Positions 27,601 to 38,100 of a stretch of 64,000 nucleotides of DNA are shown one piece after another (positions within the stretch are counted from its first letter, which is position 1; every line of letters starts with the position of its first letter). Made by a program: the position numbers and the translations under genes. The notes below the pieces were generated by a model. That model saw only the letters and a program-made list of their open reading frames with translations. It was not told the DNA's origin and did no database searches. Source of the DNA: an uncultured Bacteroides sp. (lineage in GTDB: Bacteria > Bacteroidota > Bacteroidia > Bacteroidales > Bacteroidaceae); the NCBI GenBank assembly GCA_947646015.1, contig CANSEY010000005.1:1-64000 (forward strand), given 5' to 3'.

Positions 27601-29361
27601 CTTTTCCGGAAAATCCTCCAGACGTTCTTCCAATACCTTTACAATCTTATCCGTATTTTCAAGCGTACTCCCGGTAGGCATCACGACACTGATGTTGAAC
27701 CGGTCTGAAGCAACTTCCTTCATCTGTTGCACATTCAAGGTCAATGACAAAATCAATGTTGCAAAAAGCAAGATTACAGCTCCAAAGACTGTCACTCCCG
27801 GATTACGCATACAAGTCTTCAATAAGACCAGATAGACCTGCATCGGACGCTGAACGATCGATACTTTTTCATAAACGACACTGTTCCCACTCTTACTCTT
27901 CAAAAGAAGGTAAGTAATCATCGGTATAAAAAGTAAAGCTACAAACAGCGAGATCGTCAAAGTTGATATAATGGATACTCCGATATGGTGCCCGATCAGT
28001 TTTATCAGGAAATTATCAGAAAAAACGAACGGCAGGAATACAGTAATGGTAGTCAGGGTAGCCGCCACAATGGAGCGCCACACTTCTTTTGTTCCCTGCG
28101 TTACCGAACGTTCGGGCGTATAGCCGTTTCCCGACAAACGATAAATATTCTCAAGCACCACGACACTATTATCCAGCAGCATTCCGATGGCCAACGCCAT
28201 TCCTACCAAGGTCAGACTATTGATAGTGATACCAAAAGCGTAGAAGAAGTTGAAAGCCGTATAGACAGAAATCGGTATGGAAAGTGCGATAAAAAACACC
28301 AGCCGCATATTCTTCAGGAAAAGCCAAAGAACGAACACAGCCAATAATCCCCCTACCAATGCCAGATTAATAATCTGGTTGATATTATTTTCCATGGTTT
28401 CAGCCTTGTTCTCCTGAATGACAATTTCCAGTTCGAGCGGAGCCAGTTTCTCATTCAGCTTTTCAATCACATCGGATACACGGTGTGAAAGTTCAATCAG
28501 ATTAGCCTGTGAATCATTGATCAAAGCAACCGAGACGGCTTCTTTTCCATTCACACGACTATAAGTGGTTTCATCTTTCAAGTCAAAAAAGACGGTTGCC
28601 ACGTCTTTCAGCAGAATAGGACCGGGAGCGACAACTATATTCTCCAAATCAGAGACTTTGGTATACATCGCATTGACATGGACAAAATTCTTGCTGTCGG
28701 GTTCATCTGCGAAGCCTACAAATGTCTTTTCCTGGGTATTCTGCGAAAGCAAACCGCTTATTTTGGAAGCAGTGAGGTTCAAAGCCTTGCAAGCCTCCGG
28801 ATTCAGACGCACTTCAATGGCTTTCTGCCGTCCTCCGTAGATATTGACGGAAGCTACCCCATCTATATTCTCCAGATCGGAACGAACATCCTCGTCTACC
28901 AGACTCCGGACACGGTCGGTTCCTCCCGTACCACGCACCTGAAGCACCATGAAGTTATTATTCATCTGAGCAATATCCACTTTCTGTACCTGTACGGTAA
29001 AACCGGTCGGCAGGGAGGCAGCGATTTCATTCACCTTCTCCTGCAGTTTATGACTGGTCATCTTGAAGTTGATATTCTTTTTAAAGTCAATCTGTATGCT
29101 GGACTGCCTCCTGTCAATGTAGGATTGCAGTTTGTCTACTCCACCTATCGCACTGACCGCTCCTTCAAGTGGAATAATCACTTCCGACTCTACATACGAA
29201 GGGTCCATATCCTGCTGTGACGACACCTGGACAAACAGAACCGGAAGTTCTGCGTTGGGCAGCAACTCCACCGGAAGTTGTTTATACGACACATAGCCCA
29301 GCAGGCTGAGTGCAATAAACAGCATACAAATCGTTATTCTCCTATTTAGTAAAAAGTTCAT
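24652..29361 (-). CDS. RND efflux pump fused to an ABC ATPase
   Basis: A 1569-residue single reading frame. Residues 1 to about 1040 are a full RND permease: LPVELLPNAELPVLFVQVS start, TM4 with MLLDNSVVVLENIYR, TM10 with VVVNNGIILIDYANILRKR. The AcrB Asp-Asp/Lys relay is absent (Asn at one Asp and at the Lys site). Two further membrane segments follow (about 1045-1090). An ABC-type first strand ISVRNLVKIY appears near 1107, then an inserted membrane module (about 1154-1260), then the rest of the ATPase: FKALRGVSFEI, Walker A LLGPNGAGKST (near 1313), signature FSGGMKQR (near 1413), Walker B ILVVDEPTAGLD (near 1433) and the H-loop STHIIED. A short C-terminal domain matches that of the separate ATPase at 38436-39329. 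Proton-driven and ATP-driven parts in one chain are very unusual. Confidence 0.9.
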   Translation of the reverse strand: MNFLLNRRITICMLFIALSLLGYVSYKQLPVELLPNAELPVLFVQVSSQQDMDPSYVESEVIIPLEGAVSAIGGVDKLQSYIDRRQSSIQIDFKKNINFKMTSHKLQEKVNEIAASLPTGFTVQVQKVDIAQMNNNFMVLQVRGTGGTDRVRSLVDEDVRSDLENIDGVASVNIYGGRQKAIEVRLNPEACKALNLTASKISGLLSQNTQEKTFVGFADEPDSKNFVHVNAMYTKVSDLENIVVAPGPILLKDVATVFFDLKDETTYSRVNGKEAVSVALINDSQANLIELSHRVSDVIEKLNEKLAPLELEIVIQENKAETMENNINQIINLALVGGLLAVFVLWLFLKNMRLVFFIALSIPISVYTAFNFFYAFGITINSLTLVGMALAIGMLLDNSVVVLENIYRLSGNGYTPERSVTQGTKEVWRSIVAATLTTITVFLPFVFSDNFLIKLIGHHIGVSIISTLTISLFVALLFIPMITYLLLKSKSGNSVVYEKVSIVQRPMQVYLVLLKTCMRNPGVTVFGAVILLFATLILSLTLNVQQMKEVASDRFNISVVMPTGSTLENTDKIVKVLEERLEDFPEKKDLICRIREKEATLTLVLQEDYTKIAKRKIADIKADVQTKVANINGAEIYVSDAMGGGGDNSALSSLGGFMRLLGIGDNSERVVIRGSDFEMMQMVAEEVRYLLDEQDFVQHTHVSYTPRQAEINLNFDPILLTAYDINRGNITTGLTALNNEYSSEATFKVGEDIYDIIIRDEIPEKETEEEAQEKAQKEKTVDDLRAIRIENANGGMHNLEDISSLNYGRGRSRIIRVNQDKQIEVYYAFPRDVQSSKDLLGGYRSDIDQLIASYNLPSGVAVQVFHEEDEFGDFKFLILAAFLLIFMILASVFESVVTPFVLLFTIPLAAIGSLLALLLSSNSLMNANTLTGFLILLGVVVNNGIILIDYANILRKRGYRRNRALMTAGMSRIRPILITSITTIAAMLPLAMGDTEYAGAIGAPFAITVIGGLFFSAMLTLILIPTVCMGLENVLQWYRSLSRKLWTIHLILFVSGVICIWLYTDGMLWQSIYLVALIAGIPGMTYFAQTSLRRAKAEVINPDEEIRISVRNLVKIYDWPGHISRQWNSGLQLRKRLGLSNEYHSLKDFINVLWQFGILLFAIYFTYFFIHNRLWIFLFSFAIYAAILYLWRKVRSYLYYRYGDNRVTKIVNRVIFWSLPPLILFQLFRKLDNNGLVIMIGLLWLVGIAIYVTSQYLYDHDVNIERVTGRFAGLRRSYFRMVKSVPMIGKRRKPFKALRGVSFEIQTGMFGLLGPNGAGKSTLMRVICGIFEQSYGSIWINGLDTRIYREELQSLIGFLPQEFGTYENMTSWEFLDYQAILKGIVDGELRKERLDYVLKAVHMYERKDEKIGSFSGGMKQRIGIALILLHLPRILVVDEPTAGLDPRERIRFRNLLVELSKDRIVIFSTHIIEDISSSCNQVVVINKGELKYFGDPSDMVEMANGKVWQFNIDKTEFEKVLDKSLVIHHIQEGDTIRVRYLSVGQPYEGAVEVEANLEDAYLCLLKNMN

Positions 29362-29363
29362 CT

Positions 29364-32300
29364 TCAGCTGTTTTTAGTTCGGCGATTTATACGTCTTTTG
29401 ATATTCTCCAAGACATAATAGACACAAGGAATAACCATCAAACTCATCAGAGTAGAAGTTATCAATCCTCCGATCACAGCTATAGCCATCGGTGAACGTA
29501 AAGATGCACCTTCACCAAAACTGAATGTCATCGGAAGCATGGCCAGAATCGTAGTCAAAGTAGTCATGATGATCGGACGGATACGCTGTTGCCCTGCTTC
29601 TACAATGGCATCAGTCAACTCCATTCCCGCCTGACTAAGCTGATTGATACGATCCACCAGAATGATAGAGTTATTGACGGCAATACCTCCCAGCATGACA
29701 ATACCGATGACTCCCATCATATTGATAGTAGTTCCGGTAATGAAGAAAAGTAAGATAGCACCTACTACAGCCAGAGGAATAGTCAGCAAGATCGTAAACG
29801 GATGCAGCAAGGATTCAAACTGGGAAGCCATCACCATATAGACAAGTACAACAGAAAGCATCAGAGCAAACAACAGACTGTTCATTGATTCTTGCCGTTT
29901 TTCTTCCTCTCCTGTCACTGTAATACTGTAGTTAGCAGGCAATTCAATACCTTTCACCGTTTCACGCACTTCGGCTGCTACTTTATCCAGTGATTTACTC
30001 GCATCCATATTAGCCATCACCTTACCGATACGGCTTTGATTGCGGCGCAGAATCTCCTTGGGCGCTTGTCCGTGAGTAATGGTAACAATCTCTTGTAATA
30101 CAAATTCCTGTGTTCCACTTTTGATGACAAGAGCACCAAGAGAACCCAACGGGATATCCGGCACCTTTATGACGATATCACGCATCTCACCGCGATATTC
30201 CATCTTACCGACTTCCTTACCGCTTAGTTGCTGCTTCAATTGTTCGATTACCATAGCCACACTCAAATTATTGATACCGGCTATTGTACGATCAATCGAG
30301 ATCACAACTTCCGGAGCACCGTCTTCCACGGAGGTAATAACATCATAGATTCCATTTACGCCAATCATCCGTTCCTTCACCTCTTCAGTCAACTGAGCAA
30401 TCTCATCCAACTCCTCTCCTTTGACCTCCACAACAATAGGAGCCCCTTCGCTTCCTAACAGTGAACTCAGAGAATTCTCATCCTGCTGAATCGTCAGTTC
30501 CAGTCCGTCAGGATTCTTGGCCGATTCCACGAAAGACGCAATCACCTTTTCCGGTGAAAGTGTACATTCCGGTGAAAGGATCACTTTCATCATTGCTGTA
30601 TTTTCTCCTTCAAATATCGCATTTTCCGAACCGCTCCCCTCTCCGATATGACTGTATACCGTACATAAAGAATCACCGCCAACGATAGCATATAACAATT
30701 CTTCCAGATTACCTACAGCAGCGGAAGTGCGTTCCATCTGTGTGCCTTCGGGCATTTTGATTACAGCCGTAAACGTCTTGCTTTCCGCACGGGGCATAAA
30801 CTCAGTTCCGATAAACGGAGTCAGCAATCCAGTCACGATAAGGAGTAACACTGCCATACCGATCACCAGCCAACGTCGCTGAATCAGCTTGCGAAGCACT
30901 CTGCTATATCCTGTAATACGAATGGACTTCACTTCTTCCAGCTTAACCTTCTTGCCGGAAAGCTGGATATATAACATCGGAATCACCAGGATAGCCACAA
31001 ACAAAGAAGAAACCAGTGAGAAAGTAACCGTCCATGCCTGATCTTTAAACAGTTCGCCCGAAGCTCCGTGAAGATAAACAATCGGCAGGAAGACGACAAT
31101 AGTCGTCAGAGTAGAAGCTATTACCGCATTGGCAACTTCTGCCGTCCCGTTAATAGCAGCCTCTTTGATACTCAATCCTTTCTCCTGATTTCGGAAGATA
31201 CTTTCTATGACGACAATGGCATTATCGACGAGCATACCCGCCCCGAGCGCCAGTCCTCCCAATGTCATAATATTCAGTGACAGTCCGTTGAAGAACATCA
31301 GATTGAAAGTAGCCACAATCGAGATGGGAATAGCAAGACTGACAATCAGTGTTGTCCCCATCCGGCGAAGGAATACAAACAAGACTACAATAGCGAGAAT
31401 AACACCCAGAACAGCACTGCTCTTCACTTCTCCTATCGCACTTTTTATAAAAGTACCCTGATTGGAAATCACCTGAAAATGATAACCGGGCAATGCATTC
31501 TCTATCACTGCCAATTGGCGGGTTACCTCATCCACCACTTTTACAGTATTAAAGCGCATCTCCTTATAAATAGACAGTCCGATACTGCGCTTCCCGTTAA
31601 TCCGTACAATATTCTCCGGACGAGCGTTCAAAAACTGCACAGTAGCCACTTCCTTCAAAAAAACAGGAGCTTTATTACTGTTGGCGGTTGCTGTACCCGT
31701 AGCATTGTTTCCGGATGCTTCCTCTTGTTGTATCGCTTTGTATCCGACAATCAGATTCTCAAAATCATCTTCCGAAGCAAACAAGCTCGAACTTTTCACC
31801 AGATATTGTAATCCCAGTTCACTGACCCGTCCACCGGATATACTCTGATTATTCGATTCGATGCGCGAAGCGATATCTTCTATTTTCAGTTGAAAAGCAT
31901 CCAGTTTATAAGGATCAGTCTGAATGGTAAGAGTACTGACTTCTTCTCCCGAAAGCGTCACTTCAGCCACGCCTTCCAGACGAATCAACTCATTGCGGAT
32001 ATAGCTTTCGGCGATTTTCCTTAATTCCGCCATATCTGTAATACTCTGATGAGACATTCCCACCAAAACTACCGGAGACAAGTTCGCATCGTGTTGCGTA
32101 ATCTTCAGTTCAGTGATATCCTTGTTCTGGGCAAACGGATTCATGGCTTTCTGCAAATCTAGAAAAGCCTCATCCATATCCTTTGTCCAGGTATATTCTA
32201 CAGTAATTCGTGCCGTCCCGGCTTTAATCACGGAAGAGACCTGAGTAACATCACTCTGCCGGATCGCCATAGACTCCATATTTTTAACGAATTGCTTTTC

Positions 32301-32480
32301 GATCTCCTCGGGAGGACGTTCACCCGCCTTTAATTCAATAAACAGGCGGGGATTATTCAGATCGGGCAATAAATCCACACTCAACTGATCGTATGATACT
32401 TTTCCCAACAATAAGAGGGCAAATACTACCATACAAATCGTAACCGGATTGCCTACTGCAAATTTGATTATATTCTTCAT
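29364..32480 (-). CDS. RND efflux transporter, SwrC/CusA-like branch
   Basis: A 1038-residue pump with the usual two-fold layout of six membrane segments plus a large periplasmic loop in each half. TM4 reads MLVDNAIVVIESIF and TM10 reads IAVNNSIILVDRINQL, so the AcrB-type Asp-Asp/Lys set is not present; this Asn-Asn pattern is seen in non-AcrB branches. Its end is 2 bp from the start of the second RND protein, which carries the ABC domain. The two pumps probably form a hetero-oligomer, as MdtB/MdtC do; this is inference. Confidence 0.92.
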   Translation of the reverse strand: MKNIIKFAVGNPVTICMVVFALLLLGKVSYDQLSVDLLPDLNNPRLFIELKAGERPPEEIEKQFVKNMESMAIRQSDVTQVSSVIKAGTARITVEYTWTKDMDEAFLDLQKAMNPFAQNKDITELKITQHDANLSPVVLVGMSHQSITDMAELRKIAESYIRNELIRLEGVAEVTLSGEEVSTLTIQTDPYKLDAFQLKIEDIASRIESNNQSISGGRVSELGLQYLVKSSSLFASEDDFENLIVGYKAIQQEEASGNNATGTATANSNKAPVFLKEVATVQFLNARPENIVRINGKRSIGLSIYKEMRFNTVKVVDEVTRQLAVIENALPGYHFQVISNQGTFIKSAIGEVKSSAVLGVILAIVVLFVFLRRMGTTLIVSLAIPISIVATFNLMFFNGLSLNIMTLGGLALGAGMLVDNAIVVIESIFRNQEKGLSIKEAAINGTAEVANAVIASTLTTIVVFLPIVYLHGASGELFKDQAWTVTFSLVSSLFVAILVIPMLYIQLSGKKVKLEEVKSIRITGYSRVLRKLIQRRWLVIGMAVLLLIVTGLLTPFIGTEFMPRAESKTFTAVIKMPEGTQMERTSAAVGNLEELLYAIVGGDSLCTVYSHIGEGSGSENAIFEGENTAMMKVILSPECTLSPEKVIASFVESAKNPDGLELTIQQDENSLSSLLGSEGAPIVVEVKGEELDEIAQLTEEVKERMIGVNGIYDVITSVEDGAPEVVISIDRTIAGINNLSVAMVIEQLKQQLSGKEVGKMEYRGEMRDIVIKVPDIPLGSLGALVIKSGTQEFVLQEIVTITHGQAPKEILRRNQSRIGKVMANMDASKSLDKVAAEVRETVKGIELPANYSITVTGEEEKRQESMNSLLFALMLSVVLVYMVMASQFESLLHPFTILLTIPLAVVGAILLFFITGTTINMMGVIGIVMLGGIAVNNSIILVDRINQLSQAGMELTDAIVEAGQQRIRPIIMTTLTTILAMLPMTFSFGEGASLRSPMAIAVIGGLITSTLMSLMVIPCVYYVLENIKRRINRRTKNS

Positions 32481-32528
32481 AAGTATTTCCTATTTTCAAA
32501 AGATGCGTTCATATATCGCATCCATGAT

Positions 32529-33590
32529 TTACTTTTGGATTTTGACTTTGGCGTCTTCTTTCAGTGTTTCAAAACCCTTCACTACCAAATTGTCATTTAC
32601 ATTAAGTCCGGATAGAATTTCGATATTATATTCATCCTCCAGACCTGTTTGCAGATTGCGTATCTTTGCCGTATTCTTTTCGACGATATATACGTATTTC
32701 CGGCGACGATTGGACAGGATTACGTCTTTAGGTATAATGATAGAACTATCAGCTCTGTCAACGATAATATCTGCTTTGGCGAACATACCCGGACGCAACT
32801 TCAGTTGGTCATTATCAATCAGAATCTTTCCTTTAAAAGTACGTGTCTCCGTACTGATTGCAGGAGACAGCTCACCGACTCTCGCTTTTAAAGTATCTCC
32901 GGGGATGGTATAATGAGTAATATATACCGGTTGCGCTTCCTTGACATAACGAATGCTGCTTTCCGGCAGATTGATATCCATATACATTTTATCATAAGCC
33001 ATCAGACTCACCATAGCCTTCCCCTGCTCCACTCTTGTATCAGCCGTATAGTGAGGCAAATCGACAATCACACCATCAAAAGGAGCTTTCACTTTCATCT
33101 TCTCCAGATTGAGTTTTGCGTTTTCATAATCGTAACGGGCATTCGTTACTTTTACTTCCGTATTCCGCATTTCACTCATCGTCACCCCTCCTTTTTCATA
33201 GAGAGCTTTCTGCTTTGACTGTTCCTGTTCGGCAATTTCAAGACTTAGTTTTTTAGCGTCAATAGCGATTCCGTTTTCATACTCCTTGTCTTCCAGACGG
33301 ATTATCAGTTCCCCCTTACTTACCCTGTCTCCCATTTTGAAAGGTTTTCCGGTTCTCGGATTAGTCTGAAGTTTATAAAATCCGCTCATTTCCGCATTCT
33401 GAGATGCACCGTAAGTCGGCTGCACTGTTCCTGTTGTATTTATTAATTTACTGATAGAACCTTTCTTCAGCTCCACGACAGATACCGGAGTTGCAATATT
33501 ATTGGGTGCGTTTTGTGGTTTGTTGCCACAGCCGGTTAACAATAAGGTTGTTAACAAAGAAGATGCAATAAAAATTTGATACTGTTTCAT
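32529..33590 (-). CDS. Periplasmic adaptor lipoprotein (membrane fusion protein)
   Basis: A 353-residue lipoprotein (MKQYQIFIAS start, lipobox LLLTGC). The lipoyl half motifs flank a short helical hairpin (about 95-150: KKLSLEIAEQEQSKQKALYE) and include VKAPFDGVIVDL. Beta-barrel (TRVEQGKAMVSLMAYD, SPAISTETRTFKGKI) and membrane-proximal domains follow. The short hairpin fits adaptors that work with RND or ABC partners. I prefer the start at 33590, 7 bp after the TolC stop; an upstream Met at 33611 would overlap it and adds a poor signal sequence. It links the RND pair and/or ABC parts to the TolC-like channel. Confidence 0.9.
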   Translation of the reverse strand: MKQYQIFIASSLLTTLLLTGCGNKPQNAPNNIATPVSVVELKKGSISKLINTTGTVQPTYGASQNAEMSGFYKLQTNPRTGKPFKMGDRVSKGELIIRLEDKEYENGIAIDAKKLSLEIAEQEQSKQKALYEKGGVTMSEMRNTEVKVTNARYDYENAKLNLEKMKVKAPFDGVIVDLPHYTADTRVEQGKAMVSLMAYDKMYMDINLPESSIRYVKEAQPVYITHYTIPGDTLKARVGELSPAISTETRTFKGKILIDNDQLKLRPGMFAKADIIVDRADSSIIIPKDVILSNRRRKYVYIVEKNTAKIRNLQTGLEDEYNIEILSGLNVNDNLVVKGFETLKEDAKVKIQK

Positions 33591-33597
33591 GGTCTGC

Positions 33598-35094
33598 TTA
33601 TTTTTTATCAATAATGTCTTTCATAGGAACAAGAGGGATATTCTTGTCGAAATCATACAATGAAAGGATTTTAAGATTAAGTAATTCTATTCTGTAATTA
33701 ATCAACGCCTGCGTATAAGTAATCTTCTTATTCGAAAGCTGAGTCTGGAACTGGCTCATTTCCATACCGGTTATGTCACCTTCCCGGTAACGAGTCTGAT
33801 TCAGATCATAGGTCAACTGTGCATTCTGTACATTTTGCTCGGCGATCTTAATCTGAGTCCGGAGGTTTTCGAGGTTACGCCATACCTGACGAATATTCAG
33901 CTCGATATCCACTTTATCCTCTTGAAACTCGAGTTCATTAATCCGTTGAGCCATCTTTTGTGCTTTAATCCTTGCTTTCTTTTCACCCCAGTCGAAAATA
34001 GGGACAGCAAAGCTGATGGAAACCCTCGGATTCTGTGTCGGATTATTATAGACTTTATTCAGGTGGCTATTATCTCCTATCAATCCGAAAGAGATGGATA
34101 CATCTCCTTTAAACTCGTTCAGCGCTTTTGTCTTAATCATATCGAACTCAAGTTCCTTGCTCTCTATTTCACGCTGACGAAGTTCCAGACGCGAACCCAA
34201 TCCATGCGATATGGCCTGGTCCAGATTTACCTGAATCGGTTTAATCTCCACTTCCGCAAATACGAGAATATCTTCATCCAGCCTCATTCCGAGAGTCTGT
34301 TTGAGTTTGTCTTTCGCATTCTCCAGATTCACCTGACTTTCGTCTACAGACGAACGTGCCGTAGCCAGATTCAGTTCCGCTTGAAAGAGTTCGTCCTTCG
34401 CTGCTAAATCCGCTTCTACCTTATTCTTGATAATATCATAACTTTGCTGGGCATTAACCAGTTCTTCACGACTGATTTCCAGATTACTCTGTGCCATATA
34501 GACAGAATAGAACTGATCGGTTATACTTTTCTCCGTATTCAGTTGCTGCAAAGCATAACTGATATTGGCATTTTCATAATCATATTCTATTTGCTTCAGT
34601 TCCATTTTACGCTTGTTGTATGTAAAAATAGGCTGAGTCAATTGCAGATAGAGGTCATTGCTGAATGCCCGGTTACTAGTTTTATCGCCTTCTATAATGG
34701 AACTGTTGTCCTGCCAGCCGAAACGGTTGATTAAAGAAATAGTACCGTCTGTCCATAGAATGGGCTGATCGACCTGAAAGGTCCCGCTGGTATTGAATGT
34801 TTCATTCGTGTACCATTGTGACAGACGATTATCGAAACGCCTGTTCTTGTTATAGTCCACCGGGTTCAGATTTAATGAAAATCGAGACTTTAATGAAGCC
34901 TTCTGCGCCAGCAGATTCTGCTTATATCTCTCCAAATTCATGTAGGAACGGCGAAGAGAAGGACTGTTCTCCTGCGCAATCTCCATTGCCTTGTCAATCG
35001 TTAAAGGAATTTGTCCTTGTGATGTCAGGGCAATTCCCGTAAAAGTTACGATTGTCAGCAGCATTCTTTTTAATAGTAGTAAGTCACTTTGCAT
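33598..35094 (-). CDS. TolC-family outer-membrane efflux protein
   Basis: A 498-residue protein with a signal peptide ending near SQGQ and no lipobox, unlike the OprM-type lipoprotein of the other operon. It shows two outer-membrane efflux repeats: LTIDKAMEIAQENSPSLRRS begins the first and ISHGLGSRLELRQREIES the second. Long amphipathic helices and barrel strands alternate as in TolC. It is the only outer-membrane channel encoded in the hybrid operon, so all its transport parts probably use it. It lies 20 bp after the large permease gene. Confidence 0.92.
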   Translation of the reverse strand: MQSDLLLLKRMLLTIVTFTGIALTSQGQIPLTIDKAMEIAQENSPSLRRSYMNLERYKQNLLAQKASLKSRFSLNLNPVDYNKNRRFDNRLSQWYTNETFNTSGTFQVDQPILWTDGTISLINRFGWQDNSSIIEGDKTSNRAFSNDLYLQLTQPIFTYNKRKMELKQIEYDYENANISYALQQLNTEKSITDQFYSVYMAQSNLEISREELVNAQQSYDIIKNKVEADLAAKDELFQAELNLATARSSVDESQVNLENAKDKLKQTLGMRLDEDILVFAEVEIKPIQVNLDQAISHGLGSRLELRQREIESKELEFDMIKTKALNEFKGDVSISFGLIGDNSHLNKVYNNPTQNPRVSISFAVPIFDWGEKKARIKAQKMAQRINELEFQEDKVDIELNIRQVWRNLENLRTQIKIAEQNVQNAQLTYDLNQTRYREGDITGMEMSQFQTQLSNKKITYTQALINYRIELLNLKILSLYDFDKNIPLVPMKDIIDKK

Positions 35095-35114
35095 ATAGTT
35101 TGCTGTTTTAATAA

Positions 35115-38100
35115 TTATCGTTTCACTATTTTCACTGCGTCGGCTGTCACAGAGCGCAGCTTACATTCATCCGTCAGCACGACACGAACCGTATCGGCAC
35201 TAAAATAGTAAGTACCGAGTTGTTCCCAACCCTCATTGGCTTTTCTCAGATTGATATAGGCATCTTCCATCTCACTGTCGTATGCCACCCTGAAATGATA
35301 TTCACCCTGAAGGCGATCATTCCATCGCAGTTCATCATCCTTGAATACATGATAATAAAGCTCATATTGACCGGCTTCCGGCACAGGAATTTTCCATGTA
35401 GCCGTCTGACTGCCGTCTCCACTCTTAATCACATAGGCCGAACGGATATATTTGCCATAGTATTTAGCATTGGTGGTAGCTGTCCATTGTAAAGGCGCAC
35501 GCCACCAGGATATGCCCGAATATTTAAAGGAAGTATCCTCCACTTTATCCAGCCATTTAGGCAGAAGTCCTACGACAGCAGGGGTAGAAAGTACAAAGAG
35601 AGTGGAATCTTCATTATCCACAATAACCTCTCCCGGCATTTCTAAGGATGATTCCGGCAAGGTATAGATAGTGTCCTTGACTATTTTATTCCGTTCTTGT
35701 TTTACATTACCAATGGATTGCCGTATCATATAAGGAAGATTGCCGGAAACCATCGTATTGATTTCCACATCACGTATCTGTTCTTCCCAGACAGAAACAA
35801 ATTCTTTGCTTGTATGGGCAGCTATCTCTACCTTTTTTCTGGCTCTAGGATCTTCCATCGGTTGATACCACCAGCCATTTTGAAGAACGTTCATCTGAAT
35901 GATTCCGTCATAATCCGAGTTATTGCTCACCAGTACTTTCAAGACAAAGAATTCTTCTCCTCCTTTATTGACAACTTTGGTCAGTTCGGGCTCTCCGATC
36001 GAATAAAAAGGAAGAGGCGTCAACTGTTCCCATTCTTTCAAATATGAATAAAGATCCGTCCGGCTCATTTCTCCCAGAGTATCCAGCATATTTTCGAACT
36101 TTATGTTCAGAAATGTATTACGCTTCAACATCGCATATAGTGAATCCCGGAAAGCATCTACGCCCATGTTTATTTCTGACCGGGCAAAAAGACGGCTTGC
36201 CTCCAGTCCTACGATATTATTTTGCAGATTACGCTGTTCCACATCAGCCAGCAACTCCTTGAACGTATGCTTTTCCAGCAGCAGGTTGGCCTTTTCATTG
36301 TTACTAAGCCCATTTATCTGACGTTCCCACCCTTCATTTTCCGACTTCTTTTGCAGATATAGCTCAATAGCACGATTGGCAACAGGCCATTCCGAAGAGT
36401 AAATATTGTACCGGAAATTATAAATCTGCGGGAAAAGGAAATAAGGATTTGCCGTAGACGAAAGATTTCCCCGTCCTCTACTACCCGACGAAAAGTTATA
36501 ATCGCCTTCTGTCTGCAAAAACATCCAGGCAAAGTTACTAAAAGTCCGCATCTGGGCTTCCTGCAGACTGATTTCATTATTTCCCGACCACCGGATATGA
36601 TTCTTCACCTGCCTCTTCACATCCAGTTCCCAGAATATAGCTCCTTTTTCGGGGAACAATACCATTTCAGGTTGTACTGTCTCCTGCGCTTGCGACCAGG
36701 CACGTTCATAGCTGGCAAATTGCACAGGAACTTCTACAATAGAAAATCGCTTAAAAGGATAATCCAGTTTATATTGCCGTGCCAGTTGCTCTTTCACATT
36801 ACGTATCAGCCAGGGAATGGTATCGTGAATAGAATCAAACGAAGCAGTAAAATAGTCATGGTCCCTTAAATGCCAAACGCTATAAAGAATGCTGTCCGCA
36901 TAAGCACTTTTTTGCTGATAGTCACCTATAACCAACGATAGTGTCTGAGACGGATAATCTCCTTTAAACGAATACACTCCTTCTTCATCACACTTTCCTT
37001 CCCCTTGAGAAAGAGGAACTAACCCCGGTAGAGGCTTGACCTTCAAGCGATAATTACTGAAATAAGTTTGCTGCCAGTCAGGATTTTTATCACTATAGCT
37101 TGTTCCTGCACGGGGATACCAATAAGTTTCAGGGGTAAGCATCAGATAATTTTTCGTCTGAAAACTATACTGCTTGTCTATGTTGAACAGAAACTTTTTA
37201 TTGGAAGCTTGCAGCACTTCGGGAGGGATATCCAAATAACAGAATGAGTTATCTATCTGTCCGTCATACCTGAATGTTGCAGAGATTGTATCGCCTTTGG
37301 CATGCTTCGTGCCGAAATCCACCAATACTATTTGCTTGTCACGTTTAAACTTGAGTTGCTGTCCGGCCGAATGAACGGAATGAATGGTTAATCCCGGATT
37401 CAAACAGAAGGTGAATACGGCAGATGAGTCCAATGCCACTCCTTTCACAGTTACTTCCGACAGAAAATCTTCAGGATGCTGCTCTACAGAAAGATCATAT
37501 TCATGAATGAACATCTTCGGAGTAGAAACATATTGGTTGTTGATCTTCGTATAGGTAGCGCGTATATCACTTTGATATAAAATCGAATGTATATGCCAAT
37601 AACCGCATACGAAAGCTAACATGAGAGTACAAAAAGAAATAACCAGCCACGGATAATTACTGTGTGATGAATTCGGCAGACGCCTGAACAGGGAAATCGT
37701 GAAAAAGACAAACGCCAGTCCGGCAAGAAAATAGATGCCACGATGATTTAAAATCACCTCCCAGTTGGAAAAACCGACAATGCTGGACTTCACCAAAGGA
37801 AGACTATAAGCCATATAATCGAAAAGATAATAAAGCTTATCTTCAATATAGAAAACGGTAAGTCCGATATATCCTAACAATAAAACGAATGTCAGTGCCT
37901 GATTTTTCAATACCAGCATCAGAAAGATAGCCAGGCCGATGATGAAAATCAGCGTAGGGACACTGATCAACAGAAAATAAAGCAAGTAAGCCATCCAGTC
38001 CACTTCTCCCAATGTCAGGTTGAATGCAGCCGTAATAGCCATAATAATGAGATTCAGCAACAAAAAGACGCGCAGATTTCCCCAAATCTTACCGATGACG

